Part shown: positions 1 to 8,369 of the stretch, piece by piece | Position numbering within the stretch: position 1 is the first letter of the stretch | Layout of the letters: the number at the start of each line of letters is the position of its first letter | DNA from: Pseudomonadales bacterium | Lineage (GTDB): Bacteria; Pseudomonadota; Gammaproteobacteria; Pseudomonadales; Azotimanducaceae | Length of the DNA stretch: 64,000 nucleotides | Direction: 5' to 3' | Assembly: GCA_041395945.1 (NCBI GenBank) | Contig: JAWKZN010000001.1 | Coordinates: forward strand, 434,001-498,000 | Made by a program: the position numbers and the translations under genes | Notes under the pieces: model-generated | What the model saw: only the letters and a program-made list of their open reading frames with translations | What the model was told of the DNA's origin: nothing | The model's database searches: none

Positions 1-443
1 GCGTATACCGGCGCGATTCCGATCTGACCCACTCACCGATGTTCCACCAGGTGGAAGGGCTGGTCATTGACCGGGGTATCAGTTTCGCCGACCTCAAAGG
101 CACCGTGATCGAGTTCCTCACCCGCTTCTTCGAAAAAGAGCTGGATGTGCGATTCCGACCTTCCTACTTCCCCTTCACCGAGCCCTCCGCGGAGGTGGAT
201 GTGCAATGTGTGCATTGCCTCGGACAAGGCTGTCGGGTCTGCAGTCAGACCGGATGGCTGGAGGTCATGGGGTGTGGTCTCGTGCACCCGGAGGTGCTCG
301 AAAAGTCTGGAATCGACAGCGAGACCTACTCGGGTTTCGCATTCGGATTCGGGGTGGACCGACTCGCGATGCTCCTTTATGAAGTAGACGATCTGCGCCT
401 GTTCTTCGAAAACGATCTGCGCTTTCTGCGCCAGTTCAACTAG
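1..443 (+). CDS. pheS: Phenylalanine--tRNA ligase alpha subunit, 3' part (5' end outside window)
   Basis: PheS forms an alpha2-beta2 enzyme with PheT that charges tRNA-Phe in the cytoplasm. Only the last 147 or so residues are in the window; the reading frame is open from base 3 and no start is visible. The visible part carries class II synthetase landmarks: the motif 2 region (VYRRDSDLTHSPMFHQVEGL), the FRPSYFPFTEPSAEVD strand and the C-terminal motif 3 GFAFGFGVDRLAML. The stop lies 13 bases before pheT, so the two are cotranscribed as in other proteobacteria. The identification is secure from these motifs and from the pheT gene that follows. Confidence 0.97.
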   Translation, partial: VYRRDSDLTHSPMFHQVEGLVIDRGISFADLKGTVIEFLTRFFEKELDVRFRPSYFPFTEPSAEVDVQCVHCLGQGCRVCSQTGWLEVMGCGLVHPEVLEKSGIDSETYSGFAFGFGVDRLAMLLYEVDDLRLFFENDLRFLRQFN

Positions 444-456
444 GCGGACGCTGACG

Positions 457-2838
457 ATGCAATACAACGAAGCCTGGCTGCAGCAGTGGGTGAACCCGGA
501 CGTCGATCCGGATCGGCTCCTGGAAGCGCTTACCATGGCAGGTCTGGAAGTGGAGTCTGTGACGCCTGTGGCCCCGGACTTCTCGGGTGTGGTCGTCGCC
601 ACAGTGGCTGGCATCTCCCCCCATCCGAATGCGGACAAGCTGTCCGTGTGTGAAGTGAACGATGGCACCGGCAGCTATCAGGTAGTCTGCGGGGCGCCGA
701 ACGTTCGTGCCGGAATGACCGTCGCCTTCGCGAAGATCGGTGCGGTGCTGCCGGAAGGATTCAGGATCCGTAAGGCGAAACTGCGCGATGTGGAGTCTCA
801 CGGCATGCTCTGCAGTGCGGCTGAGCTGGGGCTCGGAGACGATCACGACGGCATTCTCGATCTTCCAGGCCATTTCGAAGCCGGCGCCGATCTCCGGGTG
901 GTGCTGGAGCTGGACGATCGGATGATCGAACTCAATCTCACCCCCAATCGCGGCGACTGCCTGAGTATCTGTGGACTCGCCCGGGAAGTGGGTGTGCTGT
1001 TCAATGTGCCTGTGCATCCACCCGCCATCGGCGCGATCCAGCCGACTCATGAAGAGATGCGTTCGGTATCCTGTGCAGATGCGCAGGGATGTCCCCGCTA
1101 TCTCGGTCGCATCATCCGCGGTATCGATCTCCGTCGACCGAGTCCTCTGTGGCTGGTCGAAAGACTGCGCCGTGCCGGGCTGCGCAGCATCGATCCTGTT
1201 GTGGATGTGACCAACTACGTGATGCTGGAGCTGGGTCAGCCCATGCACGCCTTCGATCTCAACCAGTTGCGCGGTGATATCAATGTCCGCAGAGCGCGGC
1301 CCGGGGAACGTCTGACACTGCTCGATGGCCGGGAGGTCACCCTGGATGGGGAGACCCTGCTGATCACCGACGCTGCAGGACCGGTGGCGATTGCCGGGGT
1401 CATGGGGGGAGATCGCAGTGGCGTGCAGGAAGATACGGCAGACGTGTTCCTGGAGTGCGCCTTCTTTCACCCCCTGGCGGTTTCGGGCACAGCGCGGCGC
1501 TATGGCCTGCATACCGATGCCTCCCACCGGTACGAACGGGGAGTGGACCACGACCTTCAGCATCAGGCGATGGAGCGGGCAACCGGGCTGCTGCTGGAAA
1601 CTGTTGGCGGCGCGGCGGGTCCGGTGACAGAGGCCGTTTATCCGGAGCAACTGCCGCCTTCAGTCGATGTAAGTCTGCGTGAAAGTCGCCTGCATGAACT
1701 GCTGGGTGTTCAGGTTGCAGCCGGCGAGGTGGATGCCGCACTTTCCCGGCTCGGTTTCGAACTCAAGGCGCGCAGCACAGACGCCACCGGAGTGACCTGG
1801 ACCATCCGTTCACCGAGCCACAGATTCGACATCGGCCGGGAAGTGGACCTGGTGGAGGAAGTGTGCCGGATCTACGGCTACAACCGGATCCCCAGCCGCC
1901 GTCCCCGGACCGCGCTGGAGCTGCGCCGGGTACCCCGGGATCGCTCGGAAATCGCCAGACTGAAGGAGCAGTTCGCAGCACTCGGCTATCAGGAAGCCAT
2001 CACCTACAGCTTCGTGGATCCCCGCTTGCAGGATCTGCTGGCTCCCGGGGATGAGCCGCTCAAACTCGCGAATCCCATGTCGGCAGACCAGTCGGTCATG
2101 CGTACCACCCTGCTGCCGGGGCTCATCGCTGCACTGTGCGCGAACGTGGCGCGACAGGCGGACCGGGTGCGGCTGTTCGAGATCGGACAGTGCTTTCTGC
2201 CCGGTACCGGTCTCGAGCAGCCGCTGCGAATCGGCGCACTCATCTGGGGGCGGCGGGAGGCGGAAAACTGGACGAACCCGCGGGACCCGGTGGACTTCTA
2301 CGATCTCAAAGGTGATGTGGAACATCTGCTTTCCTGGGCCGGGTTGCGCGGGGTGAGCTACGAACCTCTGCAGGATCCGGTGCTCCATCCCGGCCAGGCT
2401 GCGGTGGTGCGGATCGAGGGTGAGTCGGTCGGCCGCATAGGCCGTCTCCATCCCGAAGTCGAAAAGACGCTGGATACGGGCGGGGAGATATTCGTGCTGG
2501 AGTTCGAGGCGGATGCACTGCTGCGGCGCGGAGCGCGTGCCCACCAAGGCCTGTCTAGATTCCCCAGTGTGCGTCGCGATCTGGCATTGGTCGTGAGCCG
2601 GGAGACCCCGGGCGCTGAGATCCTCCGGGTTATCGAACAAAGTCTTGGAGAAATACTCGTAGACCTTAGACTATTTGACCTGTATCAAGGCAAAGGTATT
2701 GATTCTACTGAAAAAAGTGTGGGGGTGGGCTTGACCTTGCAGAAGCCATCAGCCACGCTTACCGACGCGGAAATCGGAGCTCTGATGGACACCACCATCG
2801 AGGCTCTGACCCGTCAACTCGGAGCCCGGTTGCGTTAG
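457..2838 (+). CDS. pheT: Phenylalanine--tRNA ligase beta subunit
   Basis: The 793-residue product is the normal length for bacterial PheT. It has an N-terminal EMAP/OB tRNA-binding domain (about residues 40-150, VVVATVAGISPHPNADKLSV), then B3/B4 editing, B5 and catalytic-core-like domains, and a C-terminal anticodon-binding FDX-ACB domain ending near the stop (FPSVRRDLALVV). The ATG at 457 follows pheS by 13 bases. Codons are GC-rich throughout except for an abrupt AT-rich stretch at about 2640-2720, which may hold a promoter for ihfA and is listed separately. Confidence 0.98.
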   Translation: MQYNEAWLQQWVNPDVDPDRLLEALTMAGLEVESVTPVAPDFSGVVVATVAGISPHPNADKLSVCEVNDGTGSYQVVCGAPNVRAGMTVAFAKIGAVLPEGFRIRKAKLRDVESHGMLCSAAELGLGDDHDGILDLPGHFEAGADLRVVLELDDRMIELNLTPNRGDCLSICGLAREVGVLFNVPVHPPAIGAIQPTHEEMRSVSCADAQGCPRYLGRIIRGIDLRRPSPLWLVERLRRAGLRSIDPVVDVTNYVMLELGQPMHAFDLNQLRGDINVRRARPGERLTLLDGREVTLDGETLLITDAAGPVAIAGVMGGDRSGVQEDTADVFLECAFFHPLAVSGTARRYGLHTDASHRYERGVDHDLQHQAMERATGLLLETVGGAAGPVTEAVYPEQLPPSVDVSLRESRLHELLGVQVAAGEVDAALSRLGFELKARSTDATGVTWTIRSPSHRFDIGREVDLVEEVCRIYGYNRIPSRRPRTALELRRVPRDRSEIARLKEQFAALGYQEAITYSFVDPRLQDLLAPGDEPLKLANPMSADQSVMRTTLLPGLIAALCANVARQADRVRLFEIGQCFLPGTGLEQPLRIGALIWGRREAENWTNPRDPVDFYDLKGDVEHLLSWAGLRGVSYEPLQDPVLHPGQAAVVRIEGESVGRIGRLHPEVEKTLDTGGEIFVLEFEADALLRRGARAHQGLSRFPSVRRDLALVVSRETPGAEILRVIEQSLGEILVDLRLFDLYQGKGIDSTEKSVGVGLTLQKPSATLTDAEIGALMDTTIEALTRQLGARLR
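2641..2720 (+). promoter_or_regulatory. AT-rich island with putative ihfA promoter inside pheT
   Basis: These 80 bases contain 29 G or C (36%), far below the surrounding gene. They include a -35-like TTGACC at 2675-2680 and, 17 bases on, a weak -10-like ATTGAT at 2698-2703. TATCAA at 2683-2688 matches the first half of the IHF consensus, but the TTR half is not conserved. In E. coli ihfA (himA) is known to have its own promoter in the 3' part of pheT, so the position fits. The promoter call itself is inference. Confidence 0.4.
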
Positions 2839-2868
2839 ACAGCGGGCCCAGGCAGAGGAGAGCACAGG

Positions 2869-3174
2869 TTGGGTGCTTTAACCAAGGCGCAGATGGCCGA
2901 CCGGCTCTTCGAAGAGTTGGGGCTGAACAAACGGGAAGCCAAGGAAATCGTGGAGTCGTTTTTCGACGAAGTCCGCGGATCCCTGGAGCGTAACGAACAG
3001 GTGAAGCTGTCGGGATTCGGCAACTTCGATCTTCGTGAGAAAGGCGAGCGGCCTGGCCGGAATCCGAAGACGGGCGAGGAAATCCCGATTTCCGCACGCA
3101 GGGTGGTCACGTTCCGCCCAGGTCAGAAGCTCAAAGCAAGAGTAGAGGCATATGCTGGACCCGAGTCAGAATGA
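2869..3174 (+). CDS. ihfA: Integration host factor subunit alpha
   Basis: IHF-alpha pairs with IHF-beta to bend DNA at specific sites and helps transcription, replication and recombination. The 101-residue product has the HU/IHF fold with the arm region FGNFDLREKGERPGRNPKTG and the RRVVTFRPGQKLKARVE tail. The start is TTG at 2869, preceded by an AGAGGAG ribosome-binding site; no ATG gives a full-length product. It lies 30 bases after pheT and its last codons overlap the next gene, as in the pheST-ihfA-merR arrangement of many gammaproteobacteria. Downstream position after pheT, not only homology, supports alpha rather than beta. Confidence 0.95.
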   Translation: MGALTKAQMADRLFEELGLNKREAKEIVESFFDEVRGSLERNEQVKLSGFGNFDLREKGERPGRNPKTGEEIPISARRVVTFRPGQKLKARVEAYAGPESE

Positions 3175-3508
3175 CGAACTGCCCCCGATCCCGGGCAAGC
3201 GTTATTTCACAATAGGCGAGGTCAGCCAGCTCTGTGAGGTCAAGCCTCACGTATTACGCTACTGGGAGCAGGAGTTTCCCCAGCTCAAGCCGGTCAAGCG
3301 CCGCGGCAACCGCCGCTACTACCAGCGCCAGGACGTCATCATCATCCGCCAGATCCGCTCGCTGCTCTACGATCAGGGCTTCACCATCGGAGGTGCCCGG
3401 CAGCGTCTGACGGGGGATGATGCCAAGCAGGATCAGACCCAGTTCCGCCTGCTCGTGAAGCAGATGATTGTGGAACTCGAAGACGTATTGCGGGTACTCA
3501 AATCCTGA
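3152..3508 (+). CDS. MerR-family transcriptional regulator
   Basis: A 118-residue protein with an N-terminal MerR winged helix (about residues 17-85: YFTIGEVSQLCEVKPHVLRY, then EQEFPQLKPVKRRGNRRYY) and a short C-terminal coiled helix for dimerization. It has no cysteine-rich or effector domain, so it belongs to the short MerR proteins that commonly follow ihfA. The ATG at 3152 lies 23 bases inside the end of ihfA in another frame, indicating translational coupling. Its targets are unknown. The tRNA-Pro gene that follows this gene in some gammaproteobacteria is not seen here. Confidence 0.9.
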   Translation: MLDPSQNDELPPIPGKRYFTIGEVSQLCEVKPHVLRYWEQEFPQLKPVKRRGNRRYYQRQDVIIIRQIRSLLYDQGFTIGGARQRLTGDDAKQDQTQFRLLVKQMIVELEDVLRVLKS

Positions 3509-3537
3509 GACTGCGCCGGTGCCGCTCTGGCGTCGGA

Positions 3538-4674
3538 TTGGTCATTGCCATGTTTCTTGCCTGCCCGGTATTTGCTGCTGAATCCGCAACGGATTCCGCT
3601 GCCGCACTGCCGGATGCAGACGTGGAAGAACAGCGACTGGCCGTTGCGAAGAAGCGGCTTGCCGGAGTGGCTGGCCGCTACCCCGTAACAGAGCTGTCAC
3701 CCGGGGAGGAAGCCGCTCCGGCAGAGGCAGGGCGGATGCTGTGGCGCCGGGCTGTGAGCGATGTGCAGGAAGGTAACCTTGACGACCGCCCGCTCTACTG
3801 GTCCCGCCTTGCGGGCCGACTTGCGGGCCGCCCGGATCATCCGGCCTCGGACCCCTCGCGGACCCGGGTGCGGAGCTTCGAGTATGCATCGCGCGGCTTT
3901 GACGATCTGCGGTTTCCGGAGGCTGCCGATACCCGGCGTGTGCTCATCAGCGGCTTTGACCCCTTTCTCCTCGATCGGGACATCGGACAGAGCAATCCTT
4001 CCGGTCTTGCCGCTCTGGCGCTTGATGGCATGAGGCTGCCGGTGGAGAAAGGCTGGGTGTGGATCGAGGCCGTGATATTCCCTGTTCGCTACGAGGATTT
4101 CGATGAGGGCATTGTCGAAAGCGTCCTCGCCGATGCACTTGCCTCCCATTCGATCGATCTGGTCGTCACGATCAGCATGGGCCGGGACGCATTTGACCTC
4201 GAACGTTTTCCCGGCAGGCGTCGTTCCGCCACTGCACCGGACAATCGCAATGTTGTGACCGGCGCGAATGCCCGGACGCCGCTGATTCCGAATCTGGCCG
4301 GCGCGCCACTTGAAGGGCCGGAGTTTGTGGAATTTTCTTTACCCGCTGCAGCTATGCAGGTGATACAGAGCCCCTGGCCGGTGCGTGACAATCGCCGGGT
4401 GATTTCACTTGAACGCGGTGAACTCGAACCCGCGACCCTTACGGAGCTCAGCTTCGATACTGCTGTGCAGGGGTCAGGGGGTGGCTACCTTTCGAATGAA
4501 ATTTCGTACCGGAGCGTACTGCTGCTGGAGCGCATGGGCGCCCATGTTCCGGTGGGACACCTGCACACGCCGTCTGTAGCAGGCCACGATGCGGTGATTG
4601 AGGGCCGGATGCTGGCTCAGATCCGCGCACTGCTCACCAGGGCAGCCTCCGCGCTCGAGGGAACCTCTGATTAA
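3538..4674 (+). CDS. Exported pyroglutamyl-peptidase-like (C15) protein with Ser in place of the catalytic Cys
   Basis: A 378-residue protein when read from the TTG at 3538. It starts with a hydrophobic stretch ending VFAAES, a likely signal peptide. An upstream CTG at 3511 would add a basic n-region (RRCR), so the true start is uncertain. Residues 134-350 follow the peptidase C15 fold: VLISGFDPF, NPSGL, MGRDAFDLERF with the catalytic Glu at 222, and GHLHTP with the catalytic His at about 343. The cysteine usually found in the AGT(F/Y)xCN segment is replaced by Ser319 (GGGYLSNE). The residue-20-to-130 extension has no recognised domain. It may be an inactive homolog or a serine-dependent variant; family membership is well supported and activity is not. 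Confidence 0.7.
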   Translation: MVIAMFLACPVFAAESATDSAAALPDADVEEQRLAVAKKRLAGVAGRYPVTELSPGEEAAPAEAGRMLWRRAVSDVQEGNLDDRPLYWSRLAGRLAGRPDHPASDPSRTRVRSFEYASRGFDDLRFPEAADTRRVLISGFDPFLLDRDIGQSNPSGLAALALDGMRLPVEKGWVWIEAVIFPVRYEDFDEGIVESVLADALASHSIDLVVTISMGRDAFDLERFPGRRRSATAPDNRNVVTGANARTPLIPNLAGAPLEGPEFVEFSLPAAAMQVIQSPWPVRDNRRVISLERGELEPATLTELSFDTAVQGSGGGYLSNEISYRSVLLLERMGAHVPVGHLHTPSVAGHDAVIEGRMLAQIRALLTRAASALEGTSD

Positions 4675-4742
4675 GTGTCAATGCAAGTTCGAACGACTCT
4701 GGGGCTCGTGTAGACTGACCTGACGATCAACCGGAGAAAGAA

Positions 4743-5324
4743 ATGAAAACGCAACGTCTGGCCTTCTGTTTTGCCGCCCTGCTGGCAGCCGGCACCGCGT
4801 CTGTGGCCGAGGCGGAGAATAAATATGAGGAAACTCGTGCCGTGTTCGAAGAAGCCGGTGCCAGTGGACGGTTTTTTGCCAACAGCTACGCTTATGCACT
4901 GTTTCCGACGATCGGGAAAGGCGGGATCGGTATCGGTGGCGCACATGGCAAGGGGCGGGTATATCAGGGTGGCCGGCATATCGGTGACACCTCCATGACC
5001 CAGGTGACTGTCGGTTTTCAGCTCGGTGGTCAGGCCTACAGCATGGTCATCTTCTTTGAAGACGAGCGGGCGCTGCGGGAATTCACATCCGGTAATTTTG
5101 AGTTCGGGGCGCAGGCGACGGCGGTGGCGATCACCGCAGGTGCTTCAGCAAGCGCCTCCACCGCCGGCGGCGCTACCGCGGGTGCGAGCGGTGGCAGGAA
5201 TGATGCGACGACTGCAGGGGAGTACACGAAGGGGCTGGCGGTGTTCACTGTCGCGAAAGGTGGGCTGATGTATGAAGCCAGCCTGGGTGGTCAGAAGTTT
5301 TCCTATACTGCGGTCGGCGGCTAG
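4743..5324 (+). CDS. SYLF (Ysc84/DUF500) lipid-binding domain protein, exported
   Basis: The 193-residue product opens with a clear signal peptide (MKTQRLAFCFAALLAAGTASVAEA). The mature part is a SYLF domain: YALFPTIGKGGIGIGGAHGKG, then VTVGFQLGGQAYSMVIFF and a closing KGGLMYEASLGGQKFSY. SYLF domains bind phosphoinositides in eukaryotes; bacterial members are periplasmic or membrane-associated proteins of unclear role. An Ala/Ser/Gly-rich low-complexity run (about residues 128-160) interrupts the domain. GGAGAAAG just before the ATG is a good ribosome-binding site. The gene is a single unit, convergent with the next one. Confidence 0.85.
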   Translation: MKTQRLAFCFAALLAAGTASVAEAENKYEETRAVFEEAGASGRFFANSYAYALFPTIGKGGIGIGGAHGKGRVYQGGRHIGDTSMTQVTVGFQLGGQAYSMVIFFEDERALREFTSGNFEFGAQATAVAITAGASASASTAGGATAGASGGRNDATTAGEYTKGLAVFTVAKGGLMYEASLGGQKFSYTAVGG

Positions 5325-5398
5325 GCAAAACTCAGGTCGGGTGCCGAAAGATCGATGCGCGGGCGGAATCGCTCCGTTGCAACCGGGAAAAGTACAGG

Positions 5399-6157
5399 CT
5401 AGATGATTCCTGCACCCTTTGCCTGTGCGACATACCCTCTGTTCCAGGTCGGACTCACAGTGAGTTCATTGATACAGACATGTGAGGGCAGCGCGGCGAG
5501 GAAGTGAATGATCCCGCCGCAGTCTTCGGACTGCACCATCTGCGCCTTATCCTCAGCGGAAACCGGAATCGGCCGGTTGTCGAGGATGGGTGTGGCCACT
5601 TCACCGGGGCAGAGCGCGCAGGCACGTACACCGTGGACACCGGCTTCCATATTGAGACTCTCGGTCATGGCATTCATGGCATGCTTGGCCGCGGTGTAGG
5701 CGGGACCGGTGACGATGCTCACGAAACGGCCCGCCCAGGATGAGACGTTGATGATGAGTCCGTCTTTGCGTTCAATCATCTTCGGGAGCACTGCCTTGGA
5801 GCAGTAGAAGGCGCCATCCAGATCGACCCGGATCACTTTATCCCAGTCATCCAGGGTGATGTTTTGCCAGTTCCGCTGCTTCACATTGAGTCCCGCGCTG
5901 TTGACCAGCACATCGATCTGGCCGAATCGCTCGAGGATGCGACTGGCTGCGGCCAGTACGGCTTCCCGGTCCGCGACATCCAGCGCTTCAACACTTGCCA
6001 GAGGACCGATGCGCTCGGCGACAGCGTTGAGGACTTCAACACGCCGGCCTGACAGCACGACGTTCATTCCCGCACGCGCGAGTTCGATGGCCCCGGCTTC
6101 TCCGATACCCGTCCCGGCACCTGTCACCCAGGCGGTCTTTCCTTTCAGATCACGCAT
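5399..6157 (-). CDS. Short-chain dehydrogenase/reductase
   Basis: A 252-residue classical SDR. The Rossmann motif TGAGTGIGEAG lies at residues 11-21 and NSAG and the catalytic YTAAK follow in order; the C-terminus carries the short substrate loop. The reading frame is open upstream, but the ATG at 6157 is preceded by AGAGGA and gives the usual family start (MRDLKGKTAWVTG), so it was chosen. It probably oxidises or reduces a hydroxyl/keto group with NAD(P)H. The gene lies 25 bases after the GNAT gene on the same strand and may be cotranscribed with it and the wax ester synthase. The substrate cannot be told. Confidence 0.88.
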   Translation of the reverse strand: MRDLKGKTAWVTGAGTGIGEAGAIELARAGMNVVLSGRRVEVLNAVAERIGPLASVEALDVADREAVLAAASRILERFGQIDVLVNSAGLNVKQRNWQNITLDDWDKVIRVDLDGAFYCSKAVLPKMIERKDGLIINVSSWAGRFVSIVTGPAYTAAKHAMNAMTESLNMEAGVHGVRACALCPGEVATPILDNRPIPVSAEDKAQMVQSEDCGGIIHFLAALPSHVCINELTVSPTWNRGYVAQAKGAGII

Positions 6158-6182
6158 GACGTCCTCTGATTCAATCCGGCGT

Positions 6183-6770
6183 TCAGCGCACCCGCAGCGG
6201 CTCGGCAATTCGATTACTGTGGCCGTCGATGTTGTACGACATGATGACAAGGTCCCGAACCGTACCGTTGCGATCCTCGATATAGTCGGCGAGCAGGGCC
6301 TCCGGCATGAATCCCAGCTGGCGGAAAGCTGCCTGTGCGGCATGCTGGTCGGATGGCATGTTGGCCACCAGTTTGTTGAGCCCCAGTTCCCGGGCGATGT
6401 CGAATATCTGGGAGGTCAGGACTCTGCCCAGACCTTTCCCGCGATAAGCGGGGCCGACATTGACCCGGATTTCACCCACCCGCCGGGTCCAGGGTGCCTG
6501 GTTCCGATGCACGGTTGCATAGCCGATCAGGCCGTTCGCGTCGTAGGCGACCAGAGACGTCGAATGACCCGTTTCCAGATTTCGCACCCAGTCGTCCACC
6601 ACTTTTTCTTCGGTGAGATCGACCCTCAGAAACAGCAGATCCTCTTCCGGCAGTTTCCGGGCGAACGACAGCACAGCGTCGCGGTCGGCCGGCGCCATCA
6701 GCCGGATTTCGACTTCGGCGCCTTCCGGCAGCCTGACGGTGCGGGGATAGTTTGTGAATTCGGTCGACAT
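6183..6770 (-). CDS. GNAT-family N-acetyltransferase
   Basis: A 195-residue protein with one GNAT domain. The acetyl-CoA pyrophosphate-binding loop is visible as YRGKGLGRVL (about residues 110-119), preceded by the beta-4 strand GEIRVNVGPA. The rest shows the usual Asn-rich helix (LNKLVANMP) and a C-terminal LGFMPEALL strand. It lies between a wax ester synthase and an SDR on the same strand with gaps of about 25-30 bases, so an operon is likely. GNAT enzymes acetylate amines of very varied substrates, so no acceptor is proposed. Confidence 0.88.
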   Translation of the reverse strand: MSTEFTNYPRTVRLPEGAEVEIRLMAPADRDAVLSFARKLPEEDLLFLRVDLTEEKVVDDWVRNLETGHSTSLVAYDANGLIGYATVHRNQAPWTRRVGEIRVNVGPAYRGKGLGRVLTSQIFDIARELGLNKLVANMPSDQHAAQAAFRQLGFMPEALLADYIEDRNGTVRDLVIMSYNIDGHSNRIAEPLRVR

Positions 6771-6800
6771 AGAAATGCTCCAGATAGGTTTGTCTGTTTG

Positions 6801-8258
6801 TCAGGCGCGCAGTTGTTCCGTGCGTGTCCGGGCTGCGGTCAGAAGTTCATCGAAGCATGCCTGTGCAGCATCTACCATGACCTCGAGATCCGGCATGAGT
6901 CGCGGCTCACAGATGAAGTTGAAGAACAGTTCCTTATTGTAGCTGAGGATGGTCACGCTGAATCCGATGTTACCGGAAAGCACCAGCAGGCCGACGGTGT
7001 CCAGTACCTTATGGCCCGCCATGTATTGCGGTACCTGCACACCCGGAACGTTGGTGCACACCAGGTTTAGACCGATATTCGGCGGCCGCCAGCCGAAGTT
7101 CGGCAGTATGGGGGGTGGGTTCTGTGCAGCCAGCCGGGTTGGATCGAAAGCTGTCCCGATCAGCTGAGTGGGCGCCATGGCCATCGGCCAGACAGCATTG
7201 CCACTTTCTGTGAGCAGCGCCAGAGCCTGGGCTTCTTCATCTTTCTTTATGCGATCCATCTCAGCGCACACGGCGTTGAGACGCTGCAGAAGATCCATGC
7301 GCCATGCCGGCAGCATCGGAAATATGGCCGAGACCCGATTCCCGAGCGCGCCGGATTCGTTTTCCGTGCGGACACTTACAGGGCACATGATCCGGATATA
7401 TTTATCCTGGGTTGTCTCATTGTGTTCTTCGAGATAGCGGGCGACCGCACCCGACACCACGGCGAGCACCACATCGTTGATGGTTCCTCCGAGAGCCCTG
7501 CGTATTTCGCGGATCTCTGAGAAAGATTTTTTCATGTAGCGAAGACGGCGTTTCGGTCCCACCACACCGGCGTTGAATGGTGCAGTGATCGCCGGTCGTG
7601 AGACGAACTGAGAGATCACATTGAACGCCCGCCCCAGCAGAGAGCGGTTCGCCGCTCCTTCACGGATGAGGTCTGTAACGGGTCGGTCACGCATCTGCTG
7701 AAAATTGTCGCGGAGAGCTTCGGTGAACCTTGCAGCCGGAGCCGGAACGGGTTCCGGGTGCCAGTCGTCTTCTGGAATCGCCCGATTGTCACCGCGAGCA
7801 TCGAAGTCGTAGAGGATGGTGGTGAGTTCGATACCGGAAACACCATCGATCATCGCGTGGTGGGTCATCTGGAGAATCAGGGTTCGATCGGGAACGCCGC
7901 TGATCACATAGACGCGCCACAGCGGCCGGTCGCGTGGCAGCATCGGTTCGTTCAGTTCAGCGGCCGCATCGATCCCATCTTCCAGACTCGATCCTCCGGG
8001 TAACTGAAAGGGCAGCACATGCTGGCTCAGATCGAAGTCCGGATCGTCCACCCAGGTCGGGTGAGCGATGTTGAACGGCACCTGGGCCAGGCGACGGCGA
8101 TAGGCAGGGACCAGGGGGATCCGGTTGGCGAAGTGCTGATAGACCGATTCGAAGGGGAGCTCACCTTCCAGCACATATACGGAAGAAATGTGCATTGGCC
8201 CACTCGCAGACTCGAGATAGAGAAACGACGCATCGGTGGCAGTGAGTCGGATGGCCAT
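6801..8258 (-). CDS. Wax ester synthase / diacylglycerol acyltransferase (WS/DGAT)
   Basis: A 485-residue bifunctional acyltransferase that makes wax esters from fatty alcohols and acyl-CoA, or triacylglycerol from diacylglycerol, at the cytoplasmic membrane. The catalytic HHxxxDG motif is present as HHAMIDG about 130 residues in, and the C-terminal half has the DUF1298 NVPG-type block (CTNVPGVQVPQYMAG). The ATG at 8258 is preceded by GGGAGG and gives the family start MAIRLTATDASFL; a start at 8285 is possible but lacks this signal. It heads a three-gene set with the GNAT and SDR genes. It implies that the organism stores neutral lipid, in keeping with the beta-oxidation genes in the window. 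Confidence 0.93.
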   Translation of the reverse strand: MAIRLTATDASFLYLESASGPMHISSVYVLEGELPFESVYQHFANRIPLVPAYRRRLAQVPFNIAHPTWVDDPDFDLSQHVLPFQLPGGSSLEDGIDAAAELNEPMLPRDRPLWRVYVISGVPDRTLILQMTHHAMIDGVSGIELTTILYDFDARGDNRAIPEDDWHPEPVPAPAARFTEALRDNFQQMRDRPVTDLIREGAANRSLLGRAFNVISQFVSRPAITAPFNAGVVGPKRRLRYMKKSFSEIREIRRALGGTINDVVLAVVSGAVARYLEEHNETTQDKYIRIMCPVSVRTENESGALGNRVSAIFPMLPAWRMDLLQRLNAVCAEMDRIKKDEEAQALALLTESGNAVWPMAMAPTQLIGTAFDPTRLAAQNPPPILPNFGWRPPNIGLNLVCTNVPGVQVPQYMAGHKVLDTVGLLVLSGNIGFSVTILSYNKELFFNFICEPRLMPDLEVMVDAAQACFDELLTAARTRTEQLRA

Positions 8259-8369
8259 AGGCACCCTCCCTTGCTGTTTGGACACATACTATGCGGTTTT
8301 GCCGGCAGCGGGTCCATGCCGGAGCGCGGTTTCGGGTAAACTGACGCCGGATTCTACCCCGGTTCATTC

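Noticed and set aside
3509..3537. tRNA-Pro gene expected after the merR gene
   Set aside because: Some gammaproteobacteria carry one there; this window goes straight into a protein gene and no tRNA-like cloverleaf was found in the window.
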